Source: Nitrosomonas sp.
GTDB taxonomy: Bacteria; Pseudomonadota; Gammaproteobacteria; Burkholderiales; Nitrosomonadaceae
Direction of reading: 5' to 3'
Assembly (NCBI GenBank): GCA_024281675.1
Contig: JAMXAG010000002.1
Location: forward strand, 248,001-312,000
DNA length: 64,000 nucleotides
Shown: positions 1-9,025 of the stretch, piece after piece
Layout: each line of letters opens with the position of its first letter
How positions within the stretch are numbered: position 1 is the stretch's first letter
Made by a program: the position numbers and the translations under genes
The notes under the pieces: model-generated
Told to the model about the DNA's origin: nothing
Seen by the model: only the letters and a program-made list of their open reading frames with translations
Database searches by the model: none

Positions 1-1417
1 GGTTTTTTGCCGCGGCAATTTCTCCAGCGAGTACTTCCGACGCTATGTGAAGAATATTGCTAGCGGAATTCATTGAAATCACCCGATCGTTTTTCGAAAG
101 CTGGTTTAGAAAGTTGCGTAATTTTGCTAGTTCCTGTTCGGCTTGTTTTGTTTGATGGGTTGCGACCCATGCAAGCCCTCTGACATAGTGCCAGCTACCC
201 GTTAAAAAAGCATTGGAAGCAGGTGGCGCAGGTTCTTGCAAAATTTCTTGCCAGTGGCCAAACCGTGCTAACGCCCAGTAAGGTGTGACTCGGAACAATG
301 CAGTGATGGGCATTTCACTCAGCATGGCATCATCAACTTTGCTGGCTGTTTTGCGCGCAGCTTCAATGGCCAATTTACTTTGCCCATCGAGTGTTGCCGC
401 ATGCCAAAGAAAATGGATATTATGAGGATGATAGACGCTTGGATAGACACCTTTTTCAAGACATTGAGCGAGATAATTCTCATCGACAGCAATGGCCATT
501 TGGTTGCTTTTGATGGCGTCTGCATAGCGCCCAACTCGTTGATAAATATGTGATGCCATATGCACCAAATGTCCTGCTTCCGGTACCAATGACAATAGGG
601 TGTCGGCGGATTGTTCAGCTTTTTCAGGATTCTTGGTCGACTCCATCAAGTGAATATGCACGTGCAATGCACCTGGATGTTTTGGATTCACTGTTAGAAT
701 TTGCTCAGTAACACCCACGATTTCAGCGATTCCTTCGTAAGGTGTGTCATCAGGCATCCAATAGCCCCACGGGCGTAAATCCATTACCGCTTCGACAAAT
801 AATATTGCAATATCTTGGTCATCCGGGAATCGTTGATGAGTTTCACGCATAGCTTGTGCATAGGCTTTATTGTTCGTTGTCCGATCCTTGGCGTGACCTG
901 TATAACGTTTTTCTAAAGCATTGATCAGCGCTTGCTCACGTGGTGATATATTTTGTATCAAAGATTTAGCTTGCTGCACCAATGTATGGGCTTGTATTTC
1001 CAAGGTGGCATCCATTTCTGCATTAATATTGGGGCCTAATACCAGAGCTTGCCCCCAGTAGGCCATCGCAAGATTGGGATCAAGCTTCGCAGCCTCTCGG
1101 AAAGCACGTCCCGCTTCAGCGTGGTTAAATCCATACGAAAGATTCAATCCCTGATTCATATATCGCTGTGCATCGCGGTTGTTCGTGGATACAGGAAAAG
1201 AATGCTCTCCTAGTCGATATAATTTTGCAGCAAATGGTTCATCTGAGCCCGCGGCCTTTGCATCCGATATAACGTGCTGGTGTGTGTTGTCTATTATTTG
1301 CGATTTTTCGGATGGATTGGCTGAAATGGTGTCATTTGTGATTGCGCAGGATTGTAGTAAAACGCTTATCGTCAGCGCTAAATAGATTTCTGTAGATTGA
1401 ATATTCCTCAACGGCAT
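1..1417 (-). CDS. TPR-repeat lipoprotein, 3' end beyond window
   Basis: An open frame of 472 codons runs leftwards off the window edge without a stop. It starts at an ATG (1415-1417) preceded by an AAGGGGAA ribosome binding site. The N-terminus has a hydrophobic stretch ending in a lipobox-like LLQSC, so it is probably a lipoprotein. The rest is helical with TPR-like segments, for example FNHAEAGRAFREAAKLDPN and AMAYWGQALVLGPN. It resembles widespread uncharacterised TPR proteins of roughly 500-600 residues. No catalytic motif is visible. The partner and role are unknown. It lies divergent from the small lipoprotein at 1707. Confidence 0.75.
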   Translation of the reverse strand, partial: MPLRNIQSTEIYLALTISVLLQSCAITNDTISANPSEKSQIIDNTHQHVISDAKAAGSDEPFAAKLYRLGEHSFPVSTNNRDAQRYMNQGLNLSYGFNHAEAGRAFREAAKLDPNLAMAYWGQALVLGPNINAEMDATLEIQAHTLVQQAKSLIQNISPREQALINALEKRYTGHAKDRTTNNKAYAQAMRETHQRFPDDQDIAILFVEAVMDLRPWGYWMPDDTPYEGIAEIVGVTEQILTVNPKHPGALHVHIHLMESTKNPEKAEQSADTLLSLVPEAGHLVHMASHIYQRVGRYADAIKSNQMAIAVDENYLAQCLEKGVYPSVYHPHNIHFLWHAATLDGQSKLAIEAARKTASKVDDAMLSEMPITALFRVTPYWALARFGHWQEILQEPAPPASNAFLTGSWHYVRGLAWVATHQTKQAEQELAKLRNFLNQLSKNDRVISMNSASNILHIASEVLAGEIAAAKN

Positions 1418-1706
1418 GTATTTCCCCTTTGCTTTTACAATTTGCTGCGTGAAGTAAAGAACATACAAGCCCTTCTCCGTGAATTGCAGCATTAATGAAT
1501 TTGGATTTATATTTTATAATTTTCAATTATCTTCAATAAGATAACTAGATTTGATCAATTTCTTGAGAGATCATTATTGATACATGGGCTTCAATGAAGA
1601 TCAGCAAAATTTGATTAAGATCAAGAATGCATATAGCAGAATTCAGTATCGTGTGTTGACCTTGATAAAAAAATTTAATTTTAAATAACAAATATGAAGG
1701 ATTTAT

Positions 1707-1901
1707 ATGAACATTAAACATTTGTTGATCGTATCGTCTGTAGTGATCGTCGTGGTTGCTTGTGGCGGTAGACCGACAGCGCCTGAAACACCTGATCCCG
1801 ATGCTTATGGAAAAACCATCCAGCCTTTCCATCAAATCCCTTCAGGTGATCAAGAAGGTGGAGGCAAGGCCCGATCTACAGAAGAGAAATCAAACTACTA
1901 A
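1707..1901 (+). CDS. small putative lipoprotein, 64 aa
   Basis: A short frame starts with a basic residue and hydrophobic stretch ending in VVVAC, a good lipobox, followed by a Gly/Pro/Thr-rich hydrophilic tail without obvious fold. A GAAGGA ribosome binding site lies at a suitable distance before the ATG. A near-perfect hairpin follows 40 bases after the stop, which supports it as a separate transcription unit. I do not recognise a family. The composition resembles the small entericidin-like or orphan lipoproteins common in Proteobacteria, but no function can be assigned. Confidence 0.55.
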   Translation: MNIKHLLIVSSVVIVVVACGGRPTAPETPDPDAYGKTIQPFHQIPSGDQEGGGKARSTEEKSNY

Positions 1902-1942
1902 AGCTTGTACAGGTTTCATTGAGCTCAGCATTGAGCTTTTTA

Positions 1943-1992
1943 GTGCTCTATAATCGGAACAGTCGGTGAACTGATTATAGAGCACATTTTTA
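1943..1992 (+). terminator. rho-independent terminator after the 64-aa lipoprotein
   Basis: Perfect 13-base inverted repeat, arms 1943-1955 (GTGCTCTATAATC) and 1973-1985, with a 17-base loop, followed by ATTTTTAAA. It lies just past the stop at 1901. Confidence 0.65.
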
Positions 1993-2462
1993 AATTCCAG
2001 CACCGTGTATTTGAATTGAAGAATGTCATGGTGATAATCATCAACCGCTACCCGACTATCTCAATACCCTGAGAAACTGTTGAGACCAAGCCTACCGTTC
2101 GAAGAGCCCAATCAAAAGCAAGCTGGTATCTACGTTTCCACAACTGCTTCCCGTTATCTGAGCTTTTAACTGGATAATAATCAACCTTGCCTGGTCGGAT
2201 TAGCTAGTGGATTTACTTTGAACAAATAACCGTGGCTCACGTGCTTAGCACGTTGCTTTTCCCCCCAACATCTATTCAGGAAAAGAAATTCCTATCGGCA
2301 GAAGGTCGCAAGCGTTGATCACCGCTACTTTTCCACTTGTATTTTCTCTTAATTATTGCCCTGCTATCCCGTTAACTAGGAAGGCATTTAAATTCTATGG
2401 CAATCGAAACCTGTTTGAGTGCTGGAAGCTTTTCGTTCAACATAATCATTTGGAATGACGAC
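1993..2462. other. gene-free stretch before pilT
   Basis: No convincing coding frame was seen on either strand; all frames are broken by stops. The only structure noticed is a 15-base palindrome at 2239-2253 (ACGTGCT-T-AGCACGT). The pilT promoter must lie here, but I could not pick a clear -35/-10 pair. Confidence 0.5.
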
Positions 2463-3506
2463 ATGAGTATACTGGAGCTACTGGCTTTTGTAGTCAAAAA
2501 CGGCGCATCAGATTTGCATCTTTCATCCGGTATGCCTCCTATGATTCGAGTGCATGGTGAGATTCGTCGAATCAATTTGCCTGAAATGGAACATAAAGAA
2601 GTACACAGCATGGTGTACGACATTATGAACGACAGCCAAAGAAAAGCTTACGAAGAGCATCTCGAGTGTGATTTTTCGTTTGCTGTTCCCAATCTGGCAC
2701 GCTTTCGTGTTAATGCATTCAATACTCAGCGAGGCGCCGCTACAGTAATGCGGACAATTCCTTCCAAAGTACTTACTTTAGAGGATATTAAAGCACCGAA
2801 AGTTTTTGCAGAAATTGCCAAACAACCGCGTGGTGTGGTTTTAGTAACAGGTCCAACAGGCTCCGGTAAATCGACGACTTTGGCAGCCATGGTTAATGAC
2901 ATCAATGAAAATGACTATGGACACATTTTAACGTTGGAAGATCCAATCGAATTTGTGCATGAAAGCAAAAAATGCCTGATTAACCAAAGAGAAGTTGGAA
3001 GAGATACGTTAAGTTTTTCGAATGCCTTACGTTCAGCTTTACGTGAGGATCCTGACATCATCCTCGTGGGTGAGATGCGGGATTTGGAAACGATACGTTT
3101 AGCCATGACTGCAGCAGAAACCGGACATCTGGTTTTTGGTACTTTACATACTAGTTCTGCTGCTAAAACGATCGATCGTATTATTGATGTGTTTCCAGCA
3201 GAGGAAAAAGAAATGATTCGCGCGATGCTATCCGAATCATTGCGTGCGGTTATTTCGCAAACATTGCTAAAAACGAAAGACGGCAAAGGTCGTGTTGCTG
3301 CACATGAAATCATGATTGGTACTCCGGCTATCCGAAATCTAATACGAGAAGGCAAGGTGGCACAAATGTATTCAGCCATTCAAACCGGCCAGGGTGTAGG
3401 TATGCAAACGCTTGATCAGAACTTAACAGATTTAGTAAAACGTAATGTTGTTTCAACAGCTGAAGCGCGCACGCAAGCTATGAATAAAGATAATTTTAGG
3501 GTTTAG
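2463..3506 (+). CDS. pilT: PilT, type IV pilus retraction ATPase
   Basis: Hexameric cytoplasmic ATPase that depolymerises the type IV pilus for twitching, adhesion and DNA uptake. The 347-residue product has the full family pattern: an N-terminal PAS-like region (GASDLHLSSGMPPMIRVHGE), Walker A GPTGSGKST at residues 130-138, Asp box around 155-163, Walker B (DPDIILVGEMRD) at 196-207, His box around 216-233, and the PilT signature AIRNLIRE at 289-296. The start at MSILELLAF matches known PilT N-termini; the frame stays open 22 codons further upstream, but that extension has no family match. pilU follows after 42 bases. Confidence 0.97.
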   Translation: MSILELLAFVVKNGASDLHLSSGMPPMIRVHGEIRRINLPEMEHKEVHSMVYDIMNDSQRKAYEEHLECDFSFAVPNLARFRVNAFNTQRGAATVMRTIPSKVLTLEDIKAPKVFAEIAKQPRGVVLVTGPTGSGKSTTLAAMVNDINENDYGHILTLEDPIEFVHESKKCLINQREVGRDTLSFSNALRSALREDPDIILVGEMRDLETIRLAMTAAETGHLVFGTLHTSSAAKTIDRIIDVFPAEEKEMIRAMLSESLRAVISQTLLKTKDGKGRVAAHEIMIGTPAIRNLIREGKVAQMYSAIQTGQGVGMQTLDQNLTDLVKRNVVSTAEARTQAMNKDNFRV

Positions 3507-3548
3507 CAAGCGGAAGCACTGTTCTGATGAAAAATTCTTGGTGAGACT

Positions 3549-4685
3549 ATGGACAAAGATCAAGCAACAAAGTTTATGCATGATTTATTACGCTTAATGT
3601 TAAGCAAAAAAGCTTCGGATTTATTTATTACCGCTGGGTTTCCACCTGCATTTAAGATTGATGGGAAAATGACGCCGGTTTCTCAACAATCACTGTCAGC
3701 ACTGCATACTGAAACACTTGCACGGGCAATTATGAATGAGAAACAAGCGACTGAGTTTGAAGCCAGCAAAGAAGCTAATTTCGCAATTAATCCTGCAGGT
3801 ATAGGACGTTTTCGTGTCAACACCTTCGTGCAACAACAGCGTGTTGGGATTGTGCTACGGACCATTACTACTAAAATTCCTGAATTTGATGATTTAGGGC
3901 TTCCGCAAGTACTGAAAGAAGTCGTTATGAGCAAACGGGGTTTAGTGATTTTTGTTGGTGGCACCGGTTCTGGAAAATCAACCTCAATGGCATCACTCAT
4001 TGGCCATCGTAATAAAAACAGCTACGGTCACATTATTACCATTGAAGATCCTGTAGAGTATGTTCACGAACATATCAACTGTGTTATCACACAACGCGAA
4101 GTTGGGGTTGATACTGATTCATGGGAGGCTGCCCTAAAAAATACCTTGCGACAGGCGCCGGATGTTATTTTAATCGGTGAGATACGTGATCGTGAAACGA
4201 TGGAACATGCGATCGCATTTGCAGAAACAGGACATCTATGCATGGGTACCTTACATGCTAACAGTGCAAATCAGGCATTAGATCGTATTATCAATTTTTT
4301 CCCGGAAGAGCGACGCATGCAGCTACTTATGGATCTATCTTTGAATCTTAAAGCACTTGTCGCGCAACGATTGATTCCCGCAAAAAGTGGCAATGGCCGT
4401 GTAGCAGCGATTGAAGTATTACTTAATTCACCGTTGATTGCTGATCTAATTTTTAAAGGTGATGTGCACGAAATCAAAGAAATTATGAAAAAATCTCGCG
4501 AGCTTGGAATGCAAACGTTTGATACAGCTCTTTTTGAATTGTATGAGGCAGGGAAAATTGGTTATGAAGATGCCATGAGAAATGCAGATTCTATGAATGA
4601 GCTTCGCTTACAAATCAAACTAAGTGGTAGCGAAGTTAAAGAAAAAGATTTCTCGGCAGGAATAGAGCATCTGACGATAACTTAA
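3549..4685 (+). CDS. pilU: PilU, PilT-dependent pilus retraction ATPase
   Basis: PilT paralogue that supports retraction against load and needs PilT to act. The 378-residue protein carries KASDLFITAGFPPAFKIDGK near the N-terminus, Walker A GGTGSGKST at 137-145 and Walker B (APDVILIGEIRD) around 203-214. The longer C-terminal tail past residue 345 and the absence of the exact AIRNLIRE motif distinguish it from PilT. It starts at an ATG behind GGTGAGA and lies 42 bases after pilT, so the two are probably cotranscribed, the usual arrangement in Beta- and Gammaproteobacteria. Confidence 0.95.
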   Translation: MDKDQATKFMHDLLRLMLSKKASDLFITAGFPPAFKIDGKMTPVSQQSLSALHTETLARAIMNEKQATEFEASKEANFAINPAGIGRFRVNTFVQQQRVGIVLRTITTKIPEFDDLGLPQVLKEVVMSKRGLVIFVGGTGSGKSTSMASLIGHRNKNSYGHIITIEDPVEYVHEHINCVITQREVGVDTDSWEAALKNTLRQAPDVILIGEIRDRETMEHAIAFAETGHLCMGTLHANSANQALDRIINFFPEERRMQLLMDLSLNLKALVAQRLIPAKSGNGRVAAIEVLLNSPLIADLIFKGDVHEIKEIMKKSRELGMQTFDTALFELYEAGKIGYEDAMRNADSMNELRLQIKLSGSEVKEKDFSAGIEHLTIT

Positions 4686-4988
4686 CGGGTACTAATTCAG
4701 ATCGTACAGTAAACGAGTTGCAATCGAGGTTTTCGCAAAAATCCATTTTCAAGAACTATATCAACCAATAAATATCCAGCAATAGTCGTAGCCATTGAGG
4801 GTGTCCTGGATTTTGTGTAAATGGTGAAATAATGCCGATTGCCCTTCTCAAAAAATTTTCTGACGCATTCGTTTTAGTTTTTTCTATCTTAGGGAGATTG
4901 TAGTTTGAGTGGTAGTCGCCAATAAGGGTAGAAATAAGACAGTTTTTTGGCGACTTTGGCATAGACAAGTAATTCTGTATTGGTATAT
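4686..4988. other. convergent intergenic stretch
   Basis: This 303-base stretch lies between the ends of pilU and the lipoprotein on the other strand. A 70-codon minus-strand frame has no family resemblance and no ribosome binding site. I saw no strong hairpin with a T tract. Confidence 0.5.
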
Positions 4989-5396
4989 TTACATTGCAGA
5001 TTTATTGGCTGGCTCTAAGCGGCTATCAGCTTTTTTCTCAATGGTGCTACCTTCTTTAGCCATTTGCTCTGTGGCTAATTTTCTATGAAAATGCGCTAAT
5101 TCCATGTTTTCTTTTACTTCTTTTTCATATTCTCGTATATTGGCGGTAGCGTGGGATTGGAACTCTTGTCCACCCCTTCCGTATAGATAGGGTTTGGCTT
5201 CGTATGTTTTCAATGCTTGTTTATGTTTTGCTAATTTTTGCTTAGCCTCTATAGCAAAATTTTCATAGTACTTGACTAACGCAGCATGATCTTTTTTATT
5301 GACTTCCGATTCGCTAACAATCGTTGGATTCATTTGTGCGCATGCAACTAGAAAAGTCAGTGAGATAGTGGAAATAATCAGTTTAAGTGTTTTCAT
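4989..5396 (-). CDS. putative lipoprotein with helical domain, 135 aa
   Basis: Exported lipoprotein: signal stretch MKTLKLIISTISLTFLVAC with lipobox LVAC, then a Lys/Glu-rich, probably helical domain containing ALVKYYENFAIEAKQKLAKH and KTYEAKPYLYGRGG. GAGGAG lies upstream of the ATG as a ribosome binding site. I do not know a characterised homologue. The charged heptad-like character suggests a periplasmic coiled coil. A degraded relative with the same CAQMNP start of the mature protein sits at 57685-57870, so this is the surviving member of a family with at least two copies. Confidence 0.7.
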   Translation of the reverse strand: MKTLKLIISTISLTFLVACAQMNPTIVSESEVNKKDHAALVKYYENFAIEAKQKLAKHKQALKTYEAKPYLYGRGGQEFQSHATANIREYEKEVKENMELAHFHRKLATEQMAKEGSTIEKKADSRLEPANKSAM

Positions 5397-5636
5397 AATT
5401 TATGCTCCTCGAAAAATTAACGATTGCATAGTACTTTTACTCTCGATATGTGCACATTGGGGAAACTATGGTTTTTATCTAAGGGAAACTATGAAATCTT
5501 TACAATGATCGAAATCTTTTACCAATTTTTATTGGATAAAACGTAAAAATGCAGTGCGTTGGGTGAATTTATTTGGCAGAATTGACTTATTTGAACTAAC
5601 TGAAAATAAGTGGCCTTTTACCGACTGGGGGAATAA

Positions 5637-6980
5637 ATGAGATACAAATCTGTGCAAGAGTTCAGTAACTATGTTGCTGGGCGCAATCCAAATCAGCCAG
5701 AATATATGCAAGCGGTTACTGAAGTCATTGAAAGTTTGTGGCCTTTTATCTCTGAACACAAACGCTATGCTGAACATGGCTTATTAGATCGACTCGTCGA
5801 ACCGGAGCGTGTCATCATGTTTCGAGTATCATGGATTGATGATTGCGGCGAAGTGCACGTGAATCGTGGCTATCGGATACAACATAGTTCATCCATTGGA
5901 CCTTACAAGGGAGGTGTTCGCTTTCATCCTTCAGTCAATTTGTCAATTCTTAAATTCCTGGCGTTCGAGCAAACCTTCAAAAATGCCTTGACTACTTTAC
6001 CGATGGGGGGTGGCAAAGGCGGATCTGATTTTGACCCTAAAGGTAGAAGCCCTAATGAAGTGATGCGTTTTTGCCAAGCGTTCATTAGTGAATTGTTTCG
6101 TCATATTGGTTCCGATACTGATGTACCTGCGGGTGATATTGGTGTAGGGGGTCGGGAAGTCGGGTTTATGACAGGGATGATGAAAAAATTATCCAATCGT
6201 GCCGACTGTGTGTTTACCGGCAAGGGGTTGAGTTTCGGCGGTTCATTGATGCGACCTGAAGCGACAGGTTATGGCACAGTATACTTTGCAGAAGAAGTGC
6301 TGAAACATGCTGGATTTTCTCTCCAAGGTGCGCGTGTTTCTGTTTCCGGTTCAGGCAACGTGGCGCAATTTGCCGTTGAAAAAGCCATGGCCAAAGGCGC
6401 TAAAGTTGTTACCGTATCAGACTCTAGCGGAACCATTGTCGATGATCAAGGTTTTACGACTGAAAAACTGGCCGTTTTATCGGAAGTCAAAAATCATCTG
6501 TACGGCCGTTTAGATGAATATGCTAAGCGAGTGAATGTCCCTTTTCTGCCAGGTGTTAAGCCTTGGCACGTTCCAGTAGATGTTGCATTACCTTGTGCTA
6601 CTCAAAATGAAATTACTGGGGAAGATGCGAAAGTCTTGGTCAAAAATGGTGTAATCTGCGTCGCAGAAGGTGCCAATATGCCATCAACCGCTGATGCGGT
6701 AGAGTGTTTTCAGCATAACAAAGTACTTTATGCGCCGGGTAAAGCAAGTAATGCGGGTGGTGTAGCAACCTCAGGTTTAGAAATGAGCCAGAACGCGATG
6801 CGTTTATCTTGGACAAATGAAGAAGTCGATTCGCGCTTGCAGGAAATTATGCAGGCCATTCATAAATCGTGTTTGAAATATGGTACACAAGCAGATAAAA
6901 GTATTAACTATGTGAATGGTGCAAACATAGCCGGTTTTGTGAAAGTAGCAGATGCTATGTTGGGGCAAGGCGTTGTCTGA
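5637..6980 (+). CDS. gdhA: NADP-dependent glutamate dehydrogenase
   Basis: Cytoplasmic enzyme that aminates 2-oxoglutarate with ammonium and NADPH to glutamate. At 447 residues it matches the hexameric small-GDH class. Visible motifs: substrate-binding GPYKGGVRFHPSV around residues 88-100, PMGGGKGGSDFDPKG from 122 with the active-site Lys at 127, AGDIGVGGREVG with Asp 167, and the dinucleotide-binding GSGNVA at 238-243. The ATG is preceded by GGGGG. It stands alone with its own upstream region; in an ammonium-rich organism it would be a main assimilation route. Confidence 0.96.
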   Translation: MRYKSVQEFSNYVAGRNPNQPEYMQAVTEVIESLWPFISEHKRYAEHGLLDRLVEPERVIMFRVSWIDDCGEVHVNRGYRIQHSSSIGPYKGGVRFHPSVNLSILKFLAFEQTFKNALTTLPMGGGKGGSDFDPKGRSPNEVMRFCQAFISELFRHIGSDTDVPAGDIGVGGREVGFMTGMMKKLSNRADCVFTGKGLSFGGSLMRPEATGYGTVYFAEEVLKHAGFSLQGARVSVSGSGNVAQFAVEKAMAKGAKVVTVSDSSGTIVDDQGFTTEKLAVLSEVKNHLYGRLDEYAKRVNVPFLPGVKPWHVPVDVALPCATQNEITGEDAKVLVKNGVICVAEGANMPSTADAVECFQHNKVLYAPGKASNAGGVATSGLEMSQNAMRLSWTNEEVDSRLQEIMQAIHKSCLKYGTQADKSINYVNGANIAGFVKVADAMLGQGVV

Positions 6981-7061
6981 TTGCCTAGTGAATGAATACT
7001 CTGATACCTATGCTTTAGTAATCTATGTGATACCGCATTATTTTTATCGCAACCATTCGTG

Positions 7062-8978
7062 ATGAAGTGCTTTCTTTTTGCGTTAATGATGTTGCTTTTT
7101 GCCGCAGCTTCGTTGGCAAATCAAGACAATGATTTTCTATCTGCACGAGAAGCTTTTCAGAAAGGGGATCGTCAGCGTCTGAATCATTATGCTATGGCAC
7201 TGCAAAAGTATGAGCTGTGGCCTTATGTGGATTATTTTCAGCTCCGCAGTGTCATCAACACTACTGATTCGACAACCATTCAAAATTTTCTATCGCGCCA
7301 TGAAGGCAGCTTAGTCGCAGATCGCTTGCGCAGTGATTGGGTAAAAATATTAGGCAAAGGTCGCCAATGGCAGTTTTTTGACAAGGAGTACCCAAGGGTA
7401 GTCAACAAAGATACCGAATTGCAGTGTTACTACTATCAGCGTTATTGGGATATCAAAAATGTTGCTATCACCGCTGAAGTACGCACCCTGTGGTTCTCGT
7501 CAATCAATATACTGGATAGCTGCTCACCGGTGTTTCAAGCATTGATTGATAACGGGCAGATCTCTCTGGACGAAATCTGGAAAAGAATCCGCTTGGCTTT
7601 ATCAGACGGTAAAACAACTACGGCGATTCGTATCGGTCGGTATTTATCGAATACTAATGAGGCGCTTAATGCTAAAGAGCTTGATCGTGCTGCCAGGAAT
7701 CCGAAAAAATATCTTGATACCATCCATAGCCCAATAAATTCACGCAGCAACCGAGAAATTGCCTTGTTTGCGCTGTTACAGTTGTTACGTAACGATACGG
7801 ATCAAGCGCTTGCACAATGGCATAAAGTAAAAAACCGTTTACCAGCATCAGATCAATCTTATTTTCTGGTGAAACTTGGCTACCGAGCCGCGATGCGGCA
7901 TGATGCCCGTGCTTTGGGTTGGTTTAAAGAAGCGCAAAATGGTCCTCAACCTTATCCAGCTTCTGATAAAGCGTTAGGGTGGCATGTCCGTGCAGCATTG
8001 CGTGCCAGAAACTGGGACGAGGTGCTTGCTGCGATCAAACGAATGTCATCGGCTGAGCAGCAATTTGATAGTTGGCGATACTGGAAAGCCCGTGCGCTCT
8101 CAGAAAAAAAACAAGCTTCCGATGCCCGACAGATTTTGGCATCACTCAGTGAAGAACATAGCTTTTATGGTCAATTAGCCAAAGAAGAGCTTGGCAAGGA
8201 GCTTTATTTTATTGATAAAGCTTATCAAGTGAATGACCGCGAAGTTTCGGCAATGTCGCAAAGGCCTGGAATACGAAGGGCATTGGCTTTTGCACGTATG
8301 CAATTGCGTACCGAGGCCTATCATGAGTGGAGTTGGACCGTACGCGATTTTACCGATGCTGAATTGCTGACAGCAGCCGAAGTGGCGCGACGACACGGAC
8401 TGTATGATCGAGCCATAAATACGGCGAATCGTACGGAGTCGCAACATGATTTTAAAATGCGCTTCCTCTCTCCACATCGTGAAATCATGAAAGATATCGT
8501 TCGAATGTATGGTCTTGATGAAGCGCTGGTGTATGGATTAATTCGACAAGAAAGCCGTTTTATTGCGGATATTAAATCTCATGCAGGCGCCGCGGGTTTA
8601 ATGCAACTCATGCCTGCAACAGCCAATTGGGTCGCCAAAAAATTAGGTATGACCGATTTTCATCAATATAAGCTTGCAGATGTCAGCACTAATTTACAAT
8701 TAGGAACGTATTATCTGCATCATGTGTTGATCAGTTTGGATAATCAACCTTTGCTTGCATTGGCTGCATATAATGCTGGGCCCGGTCGGGCTAGACGTTG
8801 GCGGGATGATAGCAAAACCCTGGAAGGTGTTATTTATGCAGAGACCATTCCATTCAATGAAACGCGAGATTACGTTAAAAAAGTCATGGAAAACGCCATG
8901 TACTATGCAAAAATACTTAATCCTGAACAAAATGCACCCACACTAAAGCAACGTCTGGGTGTTATTTCACCTAAATAA
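7062..8978 (+). CDS. slt: soluble lytic murein transglycosylase (Slt70 family)
   Basis: Periplasmic enzyme that cleaves peptidoglycan between MurNAc and GlcNAc to yield 1,6-anhydromuropeptides. A signal peptide ending near AAASLA is followed by a long helical superhelix region (about residues 25-450) and a C-terminal lysozyme-like domain. The catalytic Glu is residue 497 in LIRQESRF, followed by SHAGAAGLMQLMP and later ALAAYNAGPGR, all signatures of the SLT domain. Length (638) agrees with the family. An in-frame GTG lies one codon upstream at 7059; I chose the ATG, and neither has a strong ribosome binding site. Confidence 0.93.
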   Translation: MKCFLFALMMLLFAAASLANQDNDFLSAREAFQKGDRQRLNHYAMALQKYELWPYVDYFQLRSVINTTDSTTIQNFLSRHEGSLVADRLRSDWVKILGKGRQWQFFDKEYPRVVNKDTELQCYYYQRYWDIKNVAITAEVRTLWFSSINILDSCSPVFQALIDNGQISLDEIWKRIRLALSDGKTTTAIRIGRYLSNTNEALNAKELDRAARNPKKYLDTIHSPINSRSNREIALFALLQLLRNDTDQALAQWHKVKNRLPASDQSYFLVKLGYRAAMRHDARALGWFKEAQNGPQPYPASDKALGWHVRAALRARNWDEVLAAIKRMSSAEQQFDSWRYWKARALSEKKQASDARQILASLSEEHSFYGQLAKEELGKELYFIDKAYQVNDREVSAMSQRPGIRRALAFARMQLRTEAYHEWSWTVRDFTDAELLTAAEVARRHGLYDRAINTANRTESQHDFKMRFLSPHREIMKDIVRMYGLDEALVYGLIRQESRFIADIKSHAGAAGLMQLMPATANWVAKKLGMTDFHQYKLADVSTNLQLGTYYLHHVLISLDNQPLLALAAYNAGPGRARRWRDDSKTLEGVIYAETIPFNETRDYVKKVMENAMYYAKILNPEQNAPTLKQRLGVISPK

Positions 8979-9025
8979 TCAGTTAGTAAAAAACACCTCG
9001 TATTCCTTTTCTTAAAGGTGGAAAG

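Noticed and set aside
1993..2462. Possible transposase remnant upstream of pilT
   Set aside because: I tried all frames for IS core motifs and found none; only a palindrome remains.
2915..3379. 154-codon open frame antisense to pilT
   Set aside because: Inside pilT, no motif, no ribosome binding site.
4756..4968. 70-codon minus-strand frame between pilU and the lipoprotein
   Set aside because: No ribosome binding site, no signal or domain; random-like sequence.
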